Source of the DNA: Methylobacillus gramineus
GTDB taxonomy: Bacteria > Pseudomonadota > Gammaproteobacteria > Burkholderiales > Methylophilaceae
NCBI RefSeq assembly: GCF_020532675.1
Contig: NZ_JAJAVE010000001.1
Location: 1,178,001-1,242,000, forward strand
DNA: 64,000 nucleotides
Direction of reading: 5' to 3'
A program made the translations under genes and the position numbers. This document shows, one piece after another, positions 1 to 10,300 of this stretch (within the stretch, counting starts at the first letter, position 1; each line of letters starts with the position of its first letter). The notes under the pieces were generated by a model, which saw nothing but the letters and a program-made list of their open reading frames with translations, made no database searches and was not told the origin of the DNA.

Positions 1-1146
1 GGCATGGTACATCAGATCAAATACCTCATTGATCATCGGTTCGTAGTCATCACGCCACAGCGCAAACCCAAACTTGGCAGCGAGTATTGCACCCCATTCC
101 TTGTTATAGGTCTGGTCATAGAGCATGAGACCTTCATCAAAAATTTCACGCTCAGGCTGCAAGCTATAAAGCGCTTGTGCAAGGCGTTCAAGGTTCCACC
201 GGGCAATATCGGGCTGGCGACCAAAGCAATAGCGCCTGCCAGCAGCATCGGTCGTATTGGGCGTCCAGCCTGGGTCAAAGTTATCCACCCAACCGTAAGG
301 CCCATAATCGATGGTCAGGCCAAGAATCGACATATTGTCGGTATTCATCACGCCATGCACAAAACCTACGCGCATCCACTGTGCAATCAGGCGTGCAGTA
401 CGTACACATACAATGGCAAACCACTCGGCAAGGCGCTCCTCTTGCGGATAAGCTGCCAGCTCCGGGAAATCACGATTGATGGTGAAATCCACCAGGGTTT
501 GCAAGGTTGCCTTGTCCTCGCGCATGGCAAAAATCTCGAAATTGCCAAATCGGATAAATGAAGGCGAGACGCGACAAACAATCGCGCCCTTTTCTGCCTG
601 GGGATTGCCGTTATAGAACATGTCCCGAATCACAACATCACCAGTCTGCACCAGGCTCAGGGCACGAGTGGTGGGAATACCAAGATGATGCATGGCCTCA
701 CTACAGAGAAACTCGCGCACGGAAGAACGCAATACTGCGCGGCCATCGGCCATGCGGGAATATGGTGTAACCCCCGCGCCCTTGAGCTGTAGCTCCCAGC
801 GATCTCCCTTGCTGTTGATAACCTCACCCAAGCTAATCGCACGACCATCACCCAACTGCCCGGCCCAATTACCGAACTGGTGTCCGCCATAACACATGGC
901 ATAAGGCTGCATACCAGGAATAATCCCATTGCCAGACAAGGCATTGACCCAGTCAGCAGACTGGATATCGGCTTCGCTCAGCTCCAATGCATGCAGCATT
1001 TCCTCTGAGTATGCCAGTAATGTGGGCGCAGCGACCGGTGTCGGCATCACGCGTGACCAGCAGGCATTAAATACCTGGCGCAACTGATTGCTGGTGTCAG
1101 GATCGCCAGGTAACTCCTGTAAAAAACGATTATCAAATGTAAGCAT
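1..1146 (-). CDS. selO: Protein adenylyltransferase SelO (partial, C-terminus off window)
   Basis: The minus strand is open from an ATG at 1146 to the window edge, giving the first 382 residues of a SelO (YdiU/UPF0061) pseudokinase-fold AMPylase. Hallmark motifs are GGHQFGNW at about residues 87-94, QLGDGRA at 97-103, a following [14 protein letters not shown] segment and HGVMNTDNM at about 264-272, all typical of the family. SelO transfers AMP from ATP to Ser/Thr/Tyr of redox-related proteins and is linked to oxidative stress. The C-terminal part, where the family's conserved Cys or Sec would lie, is outside the window. It seems to be a single gene with its promoter in the 1147-1456 gap. Confidence 0.93.
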   Translation of the reverse strand, partial: MLTFDNRFLQELPGDPDTSNQLRQVFNACWSRVMPTPVAAPTLLAYSEEMLHALELSEADIQSADWVNALSGNGIIPGMQPYAMCYGGHQFGNWAGQLGDGRAISLGEVINSKGDRWELQLKGAGVTPYSRMADGRAVLRSSVREFLCSEAMHHLGIPTTRALSLVQTGDVVIRDMFYNGNPQAEKGAIVCRVSPSFIRFGNFEIFAMREDKATLQTLVDFTINRDFPELAAYPQEERLAEWFAIVCVRTARLIAQWMRVGFVHGVMNTDNMSILGLTIDYGPYGWVDNFDPGWTPNTTDAAGRRYCFGRQPDIARWNLERLAQALYSLQPEREIFDEGLMLYDQTYNKEWGAILAAKFGFALWRDDYEPMINEVFDLMYHA

Positions 1147-1456
1147 AGTGTTCAGTGGCTGCGCCGTAAAATAAGTGGAATCTGCAAGATGGAGATAGTT
1201 GTGACCATGGTATGGATTGTATGTTCTATCAACCTATATCACGGTAATTTTTTAATCCACACCTACTCCATATTGAGGCATGATCAAATAATGAGCACTT
1301 TCCAGCCCTACATAACAGAACAGCCACTTACAGCAACAATACGCATCATGCCCACAAAGTTACCCACAGAAATTGTGCAATCGCACCATGAATAGTAGAT
1401 GATGAACGTGTATCTGCTTTTCCTGTCTCTACATCACTTCTTCACATGAACACGCC
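1147..1456. other. Intergenic region between divergent selO and LLM oxidoreductase genes
   Basis: This 310-base gap separates two divergent genes and must hold both promoters. A 68-codon plus-strand frame (1189-1395) lies inside it, but it has no ribosome-binding site and no recognisable sequence, so I do not call it. I see no strong hairpin or repeat. Confidence 0.5.
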
Positions 1457-2455
1457 ATGATCCCTTTTTCCATTCTTGATCTCTGTCCTATCGTTCGCGG
1501 TGCAAGCGCTGCAGATGCCTTTCGCCACTCACTGCAACTGGCACAACTTGGTGAGCAACTCGGGTTCAATCGCTTCTGGCTGGCAGAGCATCACAATATG
1601 CCTGGCATCGCCAGTGCCGCGACCTCTGTCGTCATTGCCCACGTGGCAGCTGGCACCCAGCATATCCGCATCGGAGCAGGCGGGATCATGCTGCCCAACC
1701 ACGCGCCCTTAGCCATTGCAGAACAATTTGGCACACTGGAATCATTACACCCAGGACGCATAGACCTGGGATTGGGGCGTGCGCCCGGCAGTGATATGTC
1801 CACCGCCCGTGCATTGCGTCGAGACATGGGGATCAACGGAGATGACTTCCCTGAACAGGTGGCAGAACTCAGGCATTATTTTGATGCAGTACAACCTGGG
1901 CAAAATATCCGTGCCGTCCCTGGTGCCGGACTCAAGATTCCAATCTGGATATTAGGCTCCAGTCTGTTTGGAGCCCAGTTTGCCGCCGCCAATGGCTTGC
2001 CGTTTGCCTTTGCGTCCCACTTCGCGCCCACTTTCCTGCTGCAGGCGCTGGACACCTATAGGCGTAATTTCATTCCCTCAGCCCAGCTAGACAAACCCTA
2101 TTTCATGCTCACAGTGAATGTGCTGGTTGCTGACACCGTTTCGGAAGCACGCTATTGGTTCAGCTCACAGCAACAGGGGTTTACCAATTTACATCGGGGC
2201 ACGCCTGGGCAATTACCGCCCCCGATTGAAGATATTGAAGCTTATTGGACACCGGGAGAAAAGCTGGGGGTTGAACGTATGCTTGCTTGCTCATATGTGG
2301 GCACCACTGACACCGTGAAAGCAGGCTTGGAAAATCTGATGGCTGATCTACAGCCAGATGAGTTGATGATCACAGGACACGTCTATGATCAGGCCGTCAG
2401 GTTACGTTCTTACCAGGCAGTGGCTGATATCTACCAGCAGCTGGCCTCAACATAA
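1457..2455 (+). CDS. LLM-class flavin-dependent oxidoreductase (luciferase-like, YhbW type)
   Basis: A 332-residue bacterial luciferase-family protein. It opens with the strand [10 protein letters not shown] and carries [35 protein letters not shown] and [13 protein letters not shown], the motifs of the single-component LLM group with E. coli YhbW. Such proteins are TIM barrels that use reduced FMN; the natural substrate is unknown for this group. Length is normal. No SD sequence is obvious before the ATG. It stands alone, followed directly by a strong hairpin terminator, so it is probably monocistronic. Confidence 0.9.
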   Translation: MIPFSILDLCPIVRGASAADAFRHSLQLAQLGEQLGFNRFWLAEHHNMPGIASAATSVVIAHVAAGTQHIRIGAGGIMLPNHAPLAIAEQFGTLESLHPGRIDLGLGRAPGSDMSTARALRRDMGINGDDFPEQVAELRHYFDAVQPGQNIRAVPGAGLKIPIWILGSSLFGAQFAAANGLPFAFASHFAPTFLLQALDTYRRNFIPSAQLDKPYFMLTVNVLVADTVSEARYWFSSQQQGFTNLHRGTPGQLPPPIEDIEAYWTPGEKLGVERMLACSYVGTTDTVKAGLENLMADLQPDELMITGHVYDQAVRLRSYQAVADIYQQLAST

Positions 2456-2456
2456 A

Positions 2457-2484
2457 AAAGCCGGACATGGCGTCCGGCTTTCTA
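2457..2484 (+). terminator. Rho-independent terminator after the LLM oxidoreductase
   Basis: A 10-bp perfect stem, AAAGCCGGAC (2457-2466) with GTCCGGCTTT (2472-2481), five-base loop and a short T tract. It starts two bases after the stop codon. The A tract on the other side lets it also serve the convergent PEP-CTERM gene. Confidence 0.9.
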
Positions 2485-2503
2485 ATGCATCAAGTTAACT
2501 TGA

Positions 2504-3142
2504 TTAGCTCAGCATGCTTTTACGTTCGCGCCTGCCAAGAAAACCAATCACGCCCAAACCAAGTGCCAACATGCCATAAGTGCTTGGTTCTGGCACGGCT
2601 GTGACTACAACCCCATCCAGGAAGGAGCCATAAGATGGAGCTCCCTGAGGGTTAGTAGAGACAAACCTCAAGTCAGTCAGATTGCTAGTTGCCAACAAAT
2701 TGCTGAAACTGTATGTCACCCAGCCACTATCGGAAGGTGTTGAAGAAGCAACTAACTGCGTCCCACCCCAATACACTTCAAATGCACTGTTAAGCTCACC
2801 AGGAGTGTCAGAACGACCTGAGTAAGCAAAACTCAGATTGTACGTCTGACCCACTGTTGTATTTAACCCCTGCCAGATAGAAGTCAATGTCGTGGAGTTA
2901 AGCTCCAGATATTGCTCTCCCTCATAAGCGGCATTAAATGCAGTCCAGCCTCCATGATCACTGCCACGCTGTATTTCAAATACACCATCCGAATTCCAGC
3001 CAGTGACTGCAGCCAGTTGTTCATAAGCGCCAGAAATAGTATCTGCCTCAAACCCTCCATTTACCACAATGTTAGGCGCAGCATTTACCCCTGTGCTTGC
3101 AGCCAATAATGCCCCACAAAATACTACTGATAGCTTGTTCAT
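2504..3142 (-). CDS. PEP-CTERM sorting-domain exported protein
   Basis: A 212-residue secreted protein. The start at 3142 has AAAGGAAACGAT just upstream, and a signal peptide (MNKLSVVFCGALLAASTGVNA) follows; the longer open frame to 3316 lacks such a signal. The body begins with NIVVNGGFEADTIS and looks like a DUF642/galactose-binding-like beta sandwich. The C-terminus has VPEPSTYGMLALGLGVIG, then GRRERK: the PEP-CTERM tripartite tail (motif, hydrophobic segment, basic end) that exosortase cleaves. Such proteins are usually exported with exopolysaccharide to the surface or biofilm. No exosortase gene lies in the window. Confidence 0.9.
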   Translation of the reverse strand: MNKLSVVFCGALLAASTGVNAAPNIVVNGGFEADTISGAYEQLAAVTGWNSDGVFEIQRGSDHGGWTAFNAAYEGEQYLELNSTTLTSIWQGLNTTVGQTYNLSFAYSGRSDTPGELNSAFEVYWGGTQLVASSTPSDSGWVTYSFSNLLATSNLTDLRFVSTNPQGAPSYGSFLDGVVVTAVPEPSTYGMLALGLGVIGFLGRRERKSMLS

Positions 3143-3368
3143 TATCGTTTCCTTTATTGAAATACTGGTAGAAACATCTCCTTGCCTGACTATGAGCGCC
3201 AGGCAAAACGACAATGCGCGATTCAATAGGTAGCTACTGTGCGGTATCCCACATAAGGTGCTGATTGATTGGGAAATTAGCCCAAACGGACTAATGATGA
3301 AGGAAAGAAATAGCAAGTCATGCCAATAAGAATATACTGAAACGTATTAGATACCGCATGAAGGCGAC

Positions 3369-4085
3369 ATGGACATTCCATATAGCCCGAGAAAAAATGC
3401 GTTAATTGGTGCATTACCTATGGAGGAGTGGCTCAGGTTGATATCTCACCTTGAGCCTGTTGTCATGCAGTTGGGCGATGTACTGTATGAACCTGACCAG
3501 GTTCTGCGATACGCATATTTTCCGGTCAACTCAATCGTGTCATTGCTGTATGTCATGACAAATGGTGCATCTGCAGAGATTGCCGTTATCGGTAACGAGG
3601 GCATGGTAGGCACCCCTATTATCCTGGGCAGTCAACATTCCTCATGCCGGGCGGTGATTCAAAGTGCTGGTTATGGCTTCCGTATCAAGGCCAACCTGCT
3701 GAGGCAGGAATTCAAAACCCGCCCCACCATTGCCTCGCTATTATTACGTTATACCCAAGCCTTGATCACGCAAATCACCCAGACCGCAGTCTGCAACCGT
3801 CACTGCGTGCTGGAAAAGCAGCTGTGCCGCTGGTTGCTATTAAGCCTGGACCGGCTTGAATGCTCCGAGCTGATCATGACACAGGAGCTCATCGCCAATA
3901 TGCTGGGCGTACGCCGAGAAGGCGTGACCGAGGCGGCAGGTAAACTGCAAAAAGAAGGGTTGATCAGCTATAGCCGCGGCCATATCGAGATTCTGGACAG
4001 AACCGGGCTTGAACTCAAAAGCTGTGAATGCTACCAGGTAGTCCGCAAGGAATATGAACAGCTTTTCCCACCACGGGCGTTCTAG
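3369..4085 (+). CDS. Crp/Fnr-family transcriptional regulator
   Basis: A 238-residue protein with an N-terminal cNMP-binding-like beta barrel (about residues 20-140; LGDVLYEPDQ, YAYFPVNSIVSLL, AEIAVIGNEGMVG) and a C-terminal winged helix (about 165-220) with TQELIANMLGVRREGVTEAA, the usual Crp helix-turn-helix. It has no FNR-type N-terminal cysteine cluster, so an oxygen-sensing iron-sulfur role is unlikely. The ligand cannot be told. It diverges from the PEP-CTERM gene across a 226-base gap, so it may control that gene; this is inference from position only. Confidence 0.88.
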   Translation: MDIPYSPRKNALIGALPMEEWLRLISHLEPVVMQLGDVLYEPDQVLRYAYFPVNSIVSLLYVMTNGASAEIAVIGNEGMVGTPIILGSQHSSCRAVIQSAGYGFRIKANLLRQEFKTRPTIASLLLRYTQALITQITQTAVCNRHCVLEKQLCRWLLLSLDRLECSELIMTQELIANMLGVRREGVTEAAGKLQKEGLISYSRGHIEILDRTGLELKSCECYQVVRKEYEQLFPPRAF

Positions 4086-4098
4086 GGCGCATCCTTTA

Positions 4099-5112
4099 CT
4101 AGAAAATAGCTTCCGCAGTATTGTTACGGTCAATAATCTCTCGCATGGTATTGCCTTTTTCATGACTGGCAAACCGGCATTCACTCTCCGCCATATCCTG
4201 GCTGCATCCCCCCAGCAGCGGGCAATTACCAAACAGTTCCGCAATCCAGTCGACAAAAGCCCGTACCTTGGGAGACAAATGGCGATTATGCAAATACACC
4301 ACTGAAATCGGATGAGTAGAAGGACTCCATTGTGGCAGCACCTCACGCAGCTCGCCTGATTCCAGATGTGGCAACACCATGTATCTGGCAGCCTGAATCA
4401 GGCCAAACCCTTGCAAGGCACACGCCACATAGGCTTCAGCATCATTGACCGCCACCTTCCCTGCCAATTGCACTTCCTTCACCTCACCGTCCACCACAAA
4501 ATCCCAGTCCATATTACGTCCAGTACGGCTGGAAAAATAATGCACGGCCTGGTGATGCTGCAAATCCTCAATCGTCTTGGGCTCGCCGTATTGTTCCAGA
4601 TACCTTGGGGCAGCACAGGTCACAATCTGGAAAGCACCGATACGGCGCCCCACCATGCTGGAATCCTGCAACTCGCCCACACGTACCACACAATCCACCG
4701 CCTCCTGCACCATATCCACGGGTCGATCGCTCATGCCAATGACCAGTTCCACATCAGGATAGCGTGTATAAAAATCACAGAGCTTGGGGAGGATGATCAA
4801 GCGCCCGATTGATGGCGGCACATCTATCCTCAAGCGACCTTTGGGCCCACGGGTCACGTGCCGGAACAATGCCTCGGTTTCGTCCACTTCTGCCAGGATG
4901 CGCATGCAGCGTTCATAATAGGCAGCGCCATCGGGCGTGACACTCAAGCGGCGCGTGGTACGGTTCAACAACCTCACCTGCAACAAACTTTCCAGCCCCT
5001 GGATCGTCGTCGTCACCGTCGTGCGCGGCAATCCAAGAATATCCGCTGCCCGGGTAAAACTATTGGCATCCACCACCCGGGTAAACACCTGCATTGCCTG
5101 GAATCTGTCCAT
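4099..5112 (-). CDS. LysR-family regulator of the adjacent RND efflux operon
   Basis: A 337-residue LysR-type regulator: winged HTH at the N-terminus (MDRFQAMQVFTRVVDANSFT, then AADILGLPRTTVTTTIQGLE) and a LysR substrate-binding domain. I prefer the ATG at 5112, with AGGATCAG upstream, over one nine codons earlier. The C-terminus carries an extra tail of about 40 residues beyond the usual domain end. It diverges from the hydrolase-RND pump genes that start at 5270, the classic arrangement for a local regulator. An inverted repeat at 5153-5176 lies between them. Confidence 0.9.
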   Translation of the reverse strand: MDRFQAMQVFTRVVDANSFTRAADILGLPRTTVTTTIQGLESLLQVRLLNRTTRRLSVTPDGAAYYERCMRILAEVDETEALFRHVTRGPKGRLRIDVPPSIGRLIILPKLCDFYTRYPDVELVIGMSDRPVDMVQEAVDCVVRVGELQDSSMVGRRIGAFQIVTCAAPRYLEQYGEPKTIEDLQHHQAVHYFSSRTGRNMDWDFVVDGEVKEVQLAGKVAVNDAEAYVACALQGFGLIQAARYMVLPHLESGELREVLPQWSPSTHPISVVYLHNRHLSPKVRAFVDWIAELFGNCPLLGGCSQDMAESECRFASHEKGNTMREIIDRNNTAEAIF

Positions 5113-5152
5113 GATCTGATCCTGTCTGAATGAAACCACTCCAATATAAACA

Positions 5153-5176
5153 ATCCGATTGTTCGTAAAATCGGAA
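5153..5176. promoter_or_regulatory. Candidate LysR operator
   Basis: A perfect 6-bp inverted repeat, CCGATT (5155-5160) and AATCGG (5169-5174), separated by eight bases, with further near-symmetric flanks (ATCC/GGAAT). It lies in the 157-base gap between the divergent lysR and efflux operon. Position and dyad symmetry fit a LysR binding site; binding itself is inferred. Confidence 0.5.
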
Positions 5177-5269
5177 TAGTGTTGCTGAAATATAGGAGAT
5201 TATCTATTTTATAGCAAGTATCACAATAGGCATCGTTGACCTAACCTTAAAGACGGCATTGCCAAACCC

Positions 5270-6109
5270 ATGGTGAAACCAGTTGCTCCAGCATTTTCCA
5301 CCGAAGAATTCATCATCCCCGGCCCTGGCGGTGCTATACCCGTGCGCCTGTATCGGCCTGGTACCAACAGCCCAAAACTGCCTTTGGTACTTTACTTCCA
5401 TGGCGGCGGGTTTAGTGGAGGCAGCCTGGATGATGCGGAATACCCTGCCCACTTTATCGCCAGTCATTGTCCGGCGCTGGTGCTGTCTGTCGGCTATTCG
5501 CTGGCGCCGCTACACCCTTTTCCGGCTGCGCCAGAAGAAGCTTATGCAGCTGCCATCTGGGCTGCCCGTAACGCAAAGCGTCTGGGAGCTTCCCTTGAGT
5601 TACTGGTAGTAGCTGGCGATGATGCTGGCGGCAATATTGCAGCCAGCCTGACCCTGATGGCCCGTGATCGTGCAGAAGTGCATATTGCAGCCCAAGTGCT
5701 GATTGGCCCCATGCTAGACCCCAGTATGACGCGGCTTGGCGATGCAGAAAAACTCAAGTCCGACCTCACTGCAGAACAATGCGCCAAACGTTATCAGCAA
5801 TACCTGCCAACCAGCATGCAACGTATGCATCCTTATGCAGCCCCATTGGAATGCTTGCGTCTGGCCGGCTTGCCAACCGCCCTGATTGCCACTGCAGAGT
5901 GTGATGTACTGCACGTCGAGGCAGAAAAATATGCCGCCGCCCTCATCAGTGCTGGCGTACCCACCCAGGTTTCACGTTTTACAGGCATCAAGCATGCCGA
6001 ACTTCATACCCACTTGCCGGTAATGCACGACATTGTGAATTTCCTGCGCAGGCAATCCCAACACCCAGATTTAAATTTCAACATTCAACACGAGGATCAT
6101 CATGCCTAA
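5270..6109 (+). CDS. Alpha/beta-hydrolase of the HSL type with the nucleophile Ser replaced by Asp
   Basis: A 279-residue hormone-sensitive-lipase-like fold. The oxyanion motif HGGGF is at 44-48, and the distal acid Asp212 (AECDVL) and His242 (GIKHAE) are in place. At the nucleophile elbow, however, the sequence reads GDDAGG (116-121) where active enzymes have GDSAGG, so the usual Ser is Asp118. The codon is an unambiguous GAT. It may therefore lack normal esterase activity, or be a binding/sensing protein. It overlaps the pump adaptor gene (start 6102) by eight bases, so it is translated with the pump. No earlier in-frame start exists after the upstream stop, and the SD is weak. Confidence 0.85.
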   Translation: MVKPVAPAFSTEEFIIPGPGGAIPVRLYRPGTNSPKLPLVLYFHGGGFSGGSLDDAEYPAHFIASHCPALVLSVGYSLAPLHPFPAAPEEAYAAAIWAARNAKRLGASLELLVVAGDDAGGNIAASLTLMARDRAEVHIAAQVLIGPMLDPSMTRLGDAEKLKSDLTAEQCAKRYQQYLPTSMQRMHPYAAPLECLRLAGLPTALIATAECDVLHVEAEKYAAALISAGVPTQVSRFTGIKHAELHTHLPVMHDIVNFLRRQSQHPDLNFNIQHEDHHA

Positions 6110-7364
6110 CTCAATACGCCAGAAAAAAATAGCGGCCATGATCGCCGCTGCCCTGTTGATCGGTAGCGGCACTGTGCTGTTGTCCCAATCCGGTAACAAG
6201 GCACATGCTGAGCAAACCGCAGCCCCTCAGGCTGCCACGGTAGACGTGGCCGTAGTGGAAAGCCGCCAGGTCACAGACTGGCAGGATTATTCCGGCCGTC
6301 TGGAAGCCGTAGACCGGGTGGAAATCCGTCCCCTGGTATCAGGTACATTGACCAAAATCCATTTCAAGGACGGTGATCTGGTCAAAAAAGGCGACACGCT
6401 TTTCACCATAGATCCACGCCCTTTTGAAGCGGAAGTAGCGAGGGCTCAAGCACAAGTGAGCAGCACCGAAGCCAGACTGGATTACACCAGCCATGACCTT
6501 GAACGCGCTGAACGCCTGATTAGCGATAACGCCATCGCACGCCGTGATTTTGAAGAGAAACGCAACGCCGCATTGGAAGCCAAAGCCGCCCTGCTGGGTG
6601 CGCAAGCCTCATTGCAAACAGCACGCCTCAACCTGGAGTACAGCCGCATCACCGCACCAGTCAGTGGCCGCATTTCACGTGCCGAAATCACGCTGGGTAA
6701 CATTGTGTCCGCAGGCGCTGGCTCAGTAGCCCTCACCACCCTGGTCTCTACCGCCAATATTTATGCGGCGATTGAAGTGGATGAACAAAGCTACCTCAAG
6801 TTCATCAGCGGCGAGCAATCCAGCAATTCCAAAGCCATCAAGGTGTTGCTGGGGCTGGCCAATGAAGAAGGTTTCAGTCGTCAGGGACATATTGGCTCCG
6901 TGGATAACCGTCTGGACACGACATCCGGCACGATTCGGGTTCGCGCCATATTTGAAAACAGCAATGGCCAGTTATTGCCAGGGCTCTATGCCCGCGTACG
7001 CATAGGTAGCGGCGTGCAGCGTGAAGCCGTGCTGATTGACGAGAAAGCCGTAGGTACCGACCAGGACAAGCGCTTTGTGCTGGTGGTGGATGATAAAGGA
7101 CAGGCGAACTACCGTGAGGTCCATATTGGTGCACCTCAGGGCAATCTGCGGGTAGTGGAAAGTGGACTGAAAGCGGGTGAGCGCATTGTCGTCAATGGCC
7201 TGCAACGCGTGCGTCCAGGTAACCAGGTTAATCCGCACATCGTGGTCATGCCGGGCAGTGAGCAAACTGCCGCCCAACTTGCCCCTGCTAGTGGTCAAGC
7301 CAATGGTATCACAGCGGCTTCCCGTACCTTGCCAGCTAAAGCTGGCAAAGCAGTGAACGCTTGA
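6102..7364 (+). CDS. RND efflux pump periplasmic adaptor subunit (AcrA/MexE type)
   Basis: A 420-residue membrane-fusion protein. An N-terminal membrane anchor or signal (about residues 10-35) is followed by the biotinyl-lipoyl half (VEIRPLVSGTLTKIHFKDGDLVKKGDTLFTIDPRPF region), an alpha hairpin with A-rich heptads (about 110-170), the second lipoyl half (LEYSRITAPVSGRISRAE) and beta-barrel domains. There is no lipobox cysteine, so it is probably held by an uncleaved or cleaved signal. It bridges the inner-membrane transporter and the outer-membrane channel. Second gene of the hydrolase-adaptor-transporter-channel operon. Confidence 0.93.
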   Translation: MPNSIRQKKIAAMIAAALLIGSGTVLLSQSGNKAHAEQTAAPQAATVDVAVVESRQVTDWQDYSGRLEAVDRVEIRPLVSGTLTKIHFKDGDLVKKGDTLFTIDPRPFEAEVARAQAQVSSTEARLDYTSHDLERAERLISDNAIARRDFEEKRNAALEAKAALLGAQASLQTARLNLEYSRITAPVSGRISRAEITLGNIVSAGAGSVALTTLVSTANIYAAIEVDEQSYLKFISGEQSSNSKAIKVLLGLANEEGFSRQGHIGSVDNRLDTTSGTIRVRAIFENSNGQLLPGLYARVRIGSGVQREAVLIDEKAVGTDQDKRFVLVVDDKGQANYREVHIGAPQGNLRVVESGLKAGERIVVNGLQRVRPGNQVNPHIVVMPGSEQTAAQLAPASGQANGITAASRTLPAKAGKAVNA

Positions 7365-7386
7365 ACCCAGTCAGGGAGAATTTAAA

Positions 7387-10300
7387 ATGAATATCTCAAA
7401 ATTTTTCATAGACCGCCCGATATTTGCGGGCGTGCTATCCATGCTGATCTTGCTGGGTGGCGCGTTGGCCATGTTTCAGCTACCCATCTCAGAATATCCT
7501 GAAGTAGTACCCCCCTCTGTGGTGGTACGTGCGCAATACCCAGGTGCCAATCCAAAAGTGATCGCCGAAACCGTGGCCTCGCCGCTGGAAGAGTCCATCA
7601 ATGGTGTGGAAGACATGATCTACATGCAGTCGCAAGCGAATAGCGACGGCAACCTCACTATTACCGTCAACTTCAAGCTTGGCGTGGATCCGGACAAGGC
7701 ACAGCAACTGGTGCAAAACCGCGTCAACCAGGCCCTGCCTCGCCTGCCACCTGACGTGCAGCGCCTGGGCCTGACCACCCTCAAAAGCTCGCCAACCATG
7801 ACCATGGTGGTACACCTGACATCGCCAGATAACCGGTATGACATGACCTATCTGCGCAACTATGCCGTGATCAACGTCAAGGACAGGTTGGCACGCATAC
7901 AAGGTGTGGGAGAAGTGGGCCTGTTCGGCTCGGGTAACTATGCGATGCGCGTCTGGCTCGACCCACAGAAAGTGGCTCAACGTGGCATGACCGCCTCTGA
8001 TGTGGCACAGGCAATACGTGAGCAAAATGTACAGGTCGCTGCCGGTGTGATCGGGGCTTCACCGAATGCCAAGAGTGTACCGCTGCAACTGTCGGTCAAT
8101 GCGCAGGGCCGCCTTAAGACTGAGGAGGAATTTGCCGCCATCATTCTCAAGACCTCACCCGATGGCGCCATCACCCACCTCTCAGATGTCGCCCGTATTG
8201 AGTTGGCTGCGTCTGAATATGGTCTGCGTTCATTACTGGATAACAAGCCTGCTGTCGCTATCCCAATCTTCCAGGCCCCAGGCGCCAATGCACTGGCAAT
8301 TTCAGATGCAGTACGCGCAACCATGGAGGAACTTGCTGCCGACTTCCCTGAGTCTATCGAATACCATATCGTCTACGACCCTACCCAGTTTGTACGCTCA
8401 AGTATCCGTGCCGTAGTGACAACACTGCTGGAAGCCATTGCGCTGGTGGTATTAGTCGTAATCCTGTTCCTGCAAACCTGGCGTGCTTCCATCATCCCGC
8501 TGTTGGCAGTCCCTGTCTCCATCATCGGTACTTTCTCCTTGATGCTGGCTTTTGGTTACTCGATCAATGCCCTGTCCCTGTTTGGCATGGTGCTGGCGAT
8601 CGGGATTGTGGTGGATGACGCGATTGTGGTGGTTGAAAATGTGGAACGTAACATTGCCGCTGGCCTCAGCCCGCGCGATGCCACCTACCAGGCCATGCGT
8701 GAAGTCAGCGGCCCGATTATTGCAATCGCGCTCACCCTGATTGCCGTGTTTGTACCACTGGCCTTCATGACGGGTTTGACTGGTCAGTTCTACAAACAAT
8801 TCGCCATGACCATCGCCATTTCCACCGTGATCTCGGCTTTCAACTCACTCACGCTTTCTCCTGCGCTATCCGCTTTACTGCTCAAGGGACATCATGACAA
8901 GAAAGACTGGCTGACACGCTTCATGGATCGCTGGCTAGGTGGTTTCTTTGCCGGGTTCAACAAGCTATTCAGCAAAGCCTCCGACAAATATGGCCATGGC
9001 GTCAAGGGCATTATCAACCGCAAGGCTTCGGCCATGGGCGTGTATGCTGTATTGCTAGGATTGACTGTGGCGATTTCGCTGATCGTGCCTGGCGGTTTCG
9101 TACCAGCTCAGGATAAGCAATACCTGGTGGGCTTTGCCCAACTGCCTAGCGGTGCATCACTGGAGCGTACCGAAGAAGTCATCCGCCGCATGAGCGAAAT
9201 TGCCCTGCAGCAGCCTGGCGTGGAAAACGCGGTGGCCTTCCCCGGACTTTCCATCAACGGCTTCACCAATAGCTCCAGTGCAGGGATTGTATTCACCACG
9301 CTGAAGCCGTTCAATGAACGCAAAGGCAAGGAGCTATCCGCCGCCGCTATTGCGCAGTCATTGAATGAGAAATTCGGCCAGATACAGGATGCTTATATCG
9401 CTGTATTCCCACCTCCTCCTGTCATGGGCCTGGGCACTATCGGTGGCTTCAAGTTGCAGATTGAAGATAGGGGCGCACTGGGTTATTCGGAGCTGGACAG
9501 TGCCGTGAATGCCTTTATAGCAGAGGCGTCCAAGGCACCCGAACTTGGCCCCATGTTCACCAATTACCAGATCAATGTACCTCAGCTGAACGTGGATCTG
9601 GACCGTGCCAAGGCCAAACAACTGGGGGTACCGGTCACGGAAGTATTCGATACCATGCAGATTTATCTGGGTTCCCTGTATGTGAATGATTTCAACCGTT
9701 TTGGCCGTGTATTCCAGGTACGTGCGCAAGCCGATGCCCCTTACCGAGCCAGGGCAGAAGACATCCTGCAACTGAAAACCCGTAACAATGCGGGTGACAT
9801 GGTGCCGCTGTCATCTCTGGTCAAGGTGACGCCAACTTTTGGCCCGGAGATGGTCGTCCGTTACAACGGCTATACGGCAGCCGACATCAATGGTGGACCT
9901 GCTCCCGGTTACTCCTCCGGACAAGCCCAGGCCGTGGTAGAAAAGATTGCCGCCAGGACTTTGCCACCAGGCATCAAGTTTGAGTGGACAGACCTGACCT
10001 ATCAGCAAATCATCGCAGGCAATGCAGGCATCTGGGTATTCCCCATCAGTGTACTGCTGGTGTTCCTGGTACTGGCTGCATTGTATGAAAGCCTGACCTT
10101 GCCGCTGGCCGTGATCCTGATTGTGCCTATGAGCATATTGGCGGCTCTCACGGGTGTTTGGCTGACCAAAGGGGATAACAATATATTCACCCAGATCGGC
10201 CTCATGGTGCTGGTCGGCCTGTCAGCGAAGAATGCCATCCTGATCGTGGAGTTTGCGCGTGAGTTGGAATTGCAAGGCAGCAGCATTGTGAAAGCCGCTA

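Noticed and set aside
1189-1395. 68-codon frame in the selO-LLM gap
   Set aside because: No ribosome site, no family and likely promoter sequence for both flanking genes.
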